64,000 nucleotides of DNA from assembly GCF_029360725.1 (NCBI RefSeq), contig NZ_JARKMY010000002.1, positions 992,001-1,056,000 on the forward strand, given 5' to 3'. Below the pieces are notes generated by a model. The model worked only from the letters and a program-made list of their open reading frames with translations. It was not told the origin of the DNA and searched no databases. Of the stretch, positions 60,895-64,000 are shown one piece after another. This DNA is from Chryseolinea sp. H1M3-3. Its GTDB lineage: Bacteria > Bacteroidota > Bacteroidia > Cytophagales > Cyclobacteriaceae. Both the position numbers and the translations under genes were made by a program. Every line of letters starts with the position of its first letter. Position 1 is the first letter of the stretch.

Positions 60895-63501
60895 ATGAAC
60901 AAGTTCATTATATTATTTGCTTCTGCTATTCTTCTTGTAGCATGCACATCCCCGAAGGATCAATTGTCCTTTGCTGAAAGCATATCCGTTCGTTGGGAAC
61001 TCGTCACAAACTTCACGGACGAGCACAATGTTTTTGAAGCGAAATTTGATATAACAAACAACGGCGATTTTGCTCTTTCTAATAAAAACTGGACACTGTT
61101 TTTTAATATGGCGCCTCGCAAATTGCTTGAACCCAAAATAAAAGAGCCGGCAAGTTTGCATCACATCAATGGCGACTGGTATAAGCTGGTTCCAAACGAA
61201 AATTTTAATTTAGAACCTGGCCAGTCGATTACCATTGGCTATCGCGGAGTTGAAGCTGTAATTAAAGAAACGGATAGACCACTTGGATTATATATTGTCT
61301 TTTACGATGATAATGGAGCGGAGAAAAAAATTGTCGAGGTAATGGATTATACCTGGGCAGCTTTTGATAAACCTGAACAGATTAATCGTAATGCAGAAGA
61401 TGAGGAGCCTATTCCAACGGCTGAATGGGTTTATAAAACGAATGCCGACGCGGGTGTTGTACCCGATTCAGAATTAAAGCAAGTCATTCCTTCCCCTGTC
61501 AACCTCAGGATGGGTCGCGGGACGTTGGACCTTAGCAACGAAATGGAAATATATTTTCAGAATGGATTAGAGAACGAAGCAAAGTACTTGGCGGCCAGTT
61601 TAAAGGATTTGACAGGAAAGGAATTCAAAACCGTTACCACACCTTCGAGCACAAAATTGATCACCTTGTGGCTCAAGGATATGACGGTTTCCAACGTTTC
61701 AAAAGAGGCCTATAGCCTTGAAGTTGCAGAAGATGGAATTGCTATCAGTGGAAGTGATGCCGCCGGTGTATTTTATGGAATACAAAGTCTTCGCGCATTG
61801 GTACCTATTGAAGCGTACCAAAAAAAATCTTCAATAGTTTCATTGCCCCATGTATTCATAGAAGATGCACCGCGCTTTAGTTTCCGCGGACTTCACCTCG
61901 ATGTGAGCAGGAATTTTCAAACGAAGGAAACCATTTTGCGGCTTCTGGATTTGCTTTCATTTTACAAGATAAACCGTTTTTTATTTTATACAACGGAAGA
62001 TGAAGGCTGGCGACTGGAAATAAAAGACCTTCCGGAATTAACGAGCGTTGGTGCCCAACGTGAACATACTGCTGGTAAAGAAACAGCAGTTCTTCATCCG
62101 GCTTATGGGTCTGGTCCCTTTGCAAAAGCGGAAGGTAAATTCGGCCATGGATATTATTCAAGGAAAGACTTTATAGAAATTTTAAAGTATGCCAATGAGC
62201 GTCATATTAAGGTCATTCCTGAATTAAACTTTCCCGGTCACGCACGTGCAGCTATTAAAGCAATGGAAGCCCGTTACGAAAAATTCATGAAGGACGGAAA
62301 AGAAGCGGAAGCCAATGAGTACCGGTTAATAGATCCGCAGGATGCCTCCGTTTATCTGTCAGCTCAAGGATATAAGGACAACGTTGTCAGTGTTGCACGC
62401 GAATCAGTATTTCACTTCTATGAAAAAGTTGTGGATGAAATTACGGCAATGTATGCAGAGGCCGGTCTGAAGCTGGATGAATTTCATACAGGAGGCGATG
62501 AAGTTCCGGAAGGTGCGTGGACAAAATCTCCACTGGCTGCGGAACTGATGACCAAACATCCTGAGATCAGAGATCCAAAAAATTTGCAAGCATATTTCTT
62601 TCGTGAATTGTTAAAGCGATTGAAGAAAAGAAATCTCCAGGTACATGGCTGGGAAGAAGTCGCGCTCATGAAAACATCAGAAGGGGAGTATGTTCCCAAT
62701 CCTGAATTTGCAAAGGAAAATGTAGTGCCATACATCTGGAATAACATGTTTGACTATCCCGACCTTGGTTATCGGTTGGCAAATGCCGGTTATAGCGTTG
62801 TGCTTTGCAATGTTTCGAATTTTTATTTTGACCTGGCATACAACAAAGATCCGAAAGAACCCGGGTTGTATTGGGCTGGTTTTGTGGATACGAGACATGC
62901 GTGGACCTTTGCTCCTTATGATATGTTCAAAACGACTACCAAAAACTCCATGGGACAAAAACTTGATCTCGAAACAGGGAACATGAAAGCAGGCGGTAAG
63001 AGTAAAATAATTGTAGAGCATTTAAGGCCGGAGGCGAGAAAAAATATTTTAGGCATTGAAGCACAGGTTTGGAGCGAGACTATAAAAGGACGAGAGATGC
63101 TGGAGTATTATACACTTCCCAAACTTATTGGATTTTCGGAAAGTGCGTGGGCAGCCGAGCGGAAATGGGAAACGATTGAAGACAAAACACAACGGGAAAC
63201 GCTGATACAACAAGAATGGAATGTTTACGCGAATAGTCTGGCGAAAAAAGAATTGCCAAGACTAAGCTATTTAAATGGAGGATATCACTATCGTATTCCT
63301 TCTCCGGGCGCGATTGTTGAAAATGGCAAGCTGAAGGCAAACGTAGCGTATCCGGGTTTGATCATCAGATACACGACTGATGGCACTGAACCAACGCTGA
63401 ATTCGTTGAAGTATGAAAACCCGGTGGATATCAAAGGTACCATTCTTCTTAAAAGTTTTGATGCATCAGGAAAAGCAAGTCGTGTTGTTCAGGTAAACTG
63501 A
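60895..63501 (+). CDS. GH20 beta-N-acetylhexosaminidase lipoprotein
   Basis: An 868-residue enzyme that removes terminal GlcNAc or GalNAc from glycans, using substrate-assisted catalysis. The signal ends with LLVAC (C17). A chitobiase-like N-terminal domain (SVRWELVTNFTDEHNVFEAKFDITNNGD) is followed by a GH20 beta domain (residues about 200-320) and the TIM barrel starting FSFRGLHLDVSRNF. The catalytic pair is D535-E536 in EFHTGGDEVPEGAW. A short C-terminal module (IIRYTTDGTEPTLNSLKYE) resembles the chitobiase C-terminal domain. It lies 48 bases after the HGSNAT-like gene and is probably cotranscribed. Confidence 0.95.
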   Translation: MNKFIILFASAILLVACTSPKDQLSFAESISVRWELVTNFTDEHNVFEAKFDITNNGDFALSNKNWTLFFNMAPRKLLEPKIKEPASLHHINGDWYKLVPNENFNLEPGQSITIGYRGVEAVIKETDRPLGLYIVFYDDNGAEKKIVEVMDYTWAAFDKPEQINRNAEDEEPIPTAEWVYKTNADAGVVPDSELKQVIPSPVNLRMGRGTLDLSNEMEIYFQNGLENEAKYLAASLKDLTGKEFKTVTTPSSTKLITLWLKDMTVSNVSKEAYSLEVAEDGIAISGSDAAGVFYGIQSLRALVPIEAYQKKSSIVSLPHVFIEDAPRFSFRGLHLDVSRNFQTKETILRLLDLLSFYKINRFLFYTTEDEGWRLEIKDLPELTSVGAQREHTAGKETAVLHPAYGSGPFAKAEGKFGHGYYSRKDFIEILKYANERHIKVIPELNFPGHARAAIKAMEARYEKFMKDGKEAEANEYRLIDPQDASVYLSAQGYKDNVVSVARESVFHFYEKVVDEITAMYAEAGLKLDEFHTGGDEVPEGAWTKSPLAAELMTKHPEIRDPKNLQAYFFRELLKRLKKRNLQVHGWEEVALMKTSEGEYVPNPEFAKENVVPYIWNNMFDYPDLGYRLANAGYSVVLCNVSNFYFDLAYNKDPKEPGLYWAGFVDTRHAWTFAPYDMFKTTTKNSMGQKLDLETGNMKAGGKSKIIVEHLRPEARKNILGIEAQVWSETIKGREMLEYYTLPKLIGFSESAWAAERKWETIEDKTQRETLIQQEWNVYANSLAKKELPRLSYLNGGYHYRIPSPGAIVENGKLKANVAYPGLIIRYTTDGTEPTLNSLKYENPVDIKGTILLKSFDASGKASRVVQVN

Positions 63502-63705
63502 AGTAAGTGGTTTTTAATTTTCAATTGTCTTATGAATTTGTGTGCGTTGACGTCCTGCGAAAAAACGGATTCCGTTGAAAACCTTTGACGCAAAATGAAG
63601 TTTTATTAACGCAAAGTTTCGCAAATTAGGGTAAAGGCATAGAATACTTTTGCAAACAGCGTGCTGGTTGTACTCCATTACTTTAAACATTGTATCTAAA
63701 GCAAT

Positions 63706-64000
63706 ATGACAATAGGTGTCGATTTGGGTGGAACCCACATACGTGCAGGGATTGAAAATGGTGGGAATGTCTTCAACCAGAGAAAAGAAATATTTCGCAC
63801 CGACCGGTCATTAGAAGAAACGATAACGCAGTTAATAGAATTTGTCAGACCGTTGGTTCGTGCAGAGGTGAGAGGCCTGGGCATTGGCGTTCCTTCCGTG
63901 GTCGATATCGAGAAAGGAATTGTATACAATGTTACCAATATACCGTCGTGGGAACAGGTTCCATTGAAAGACATTCTTGAACAAGAATTTAGAATACCGG
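63706..64000 (+). CDS. ROK-family sugar kinase (N-terminal part, cut by window edge)
   Basis: The frame runs from the ATG at 63706 to the window end without a stop: 98 codons. It starts MTIGVDLGGTHIRAGIENGG, the phosphate-binding loop DLGGTHxRxG of ROK sugar kinases and repressors. Later it has GLGIGVPSVVDIEKGIVYNVTNIPSWEQVPL, the second conserved strand-loop region. No helix-turn-helix precedes it, so it is a kinase rather than a ROK repressor. Position after GH20 suggests phosphorylation of GlcNAc or glucose. Confidence 0.9.
   Translation, partial: MTIGVDLGGTHIRAGIENGGNVFNQRKEIFRTDRSLEETITQLIEFVRPLVRAEVRGLGIGVPSVVDIEKGIVYNVTNIPSWEQVPLKDILEQEFRIP

Overview
The window looks like a chromosomal segment of a free-living, glycan- and lipid-scavenging Bacteroidota, most likely Cytophagales (Chryseolinea/Ohtaekwangia type; inferred from gene content only). 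The evidence is a SusC/SusD pair, many short lipoprotein signals ending in an SC or GC lipobox, several twin-arginine signals on small periplasmic enzymes, GH29/GH95/GH20 hydrolases, LacI-family regulators, and DUF families typical of that phylum (DUF3788, DUF6503, DUF1080). I see no rRNA, tRNA, phage, insertion sequence or CRISPR array.

Layout. 1-1189: a molybdenum hydroxylase pair (large subunit cut by the left edge, and a 2Fe-2S subunit). 1190-2166: a long intergenic region holding about 15 tandem 21-bp units, each built on a near-palindrome. 2167-6287: small conserved proteins and a PQQ/cytochrome c dehydrogenase lipoprotein. 6388-16780: an L,D-transpeptidase; exported NIF3-like, nitrilase-like, sugar isomerase/epimerase-like and PIG-L-like enzymes; a VOC protein; PhnA; and an AraC-DinB-DUF1330 group in which the DinB gene carries an apparent frameshift. 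17296-23244: SusC, SusD and a Ca2+-dependent-type phosphatidylinositol phospholipase C. 23603-27708: the histidine-utilisation genes hutU, hutI and hutG. 27900-32849: a GMC oxidoreductase, SRPBCC, hemerythrin and cupin proteins, and a GDPD phosphodiesterase. 32934-40670: a divergent locus with a DUF1080 protein and an azurin-tailed dehydrogenase on one side, and a LacI regulator and GH95 fucosidase on the other. 40897-44582: a dienelactone hydrolase, then an ArsR-SRPBCC-DHFR-like-DUF1801 operon whose last gene is frameshifted. 44663-48381: a Na+/solute symporter, myo-inositol oxygenase and a divergent LacI regulator. 48826-51833: GH29 fucosidase and a BNR-propeller sialidase-like protein. 52113-64000: a cyclase-YHS fusion, a purple-acid-type phosphatase, two tandem paralogous propeller/helical-domain lipoproteins of no family I recognise, an HGSNAT-like membrane acyltransferase, GH20 hexosaminidase and the start of a ROK kinase.

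The most interesting reading is a split phosphatidylinositol/inositol scavenging regulon. The 16-bp LacI-type operator ACGAAACCGTTTTCGT, in identical form with 5 identical flanking bases, lies 229 bp upstream of the SusC-SusD-PLC genes and again, about 30 kb away, in the divergent promoter of the myo-inositol oxygenase/symporter operon and its LacI regulator. The chain this suggests is: PI-PLC releases an inositol phosphate at the surface, SusCD takes it across the outer membrane, a phosphatase frees inositol, the Na+ symporter imports it, and MIOX oxidises it to D-glucuronate. The operator identity and the gene families are read from the sequence; the pathway is inference.

Other highlights are the 21-bp array (two helical turns per unit), the tandem propeller/helical proteins next to GlcNAc-type genes, a second LacI with a perfect 20-bp palindrome between divergent sugar genes, and paired operators before the ArsR gene. 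Two single-base frameshifts in small conserved genes are either real decay or assembly errors.
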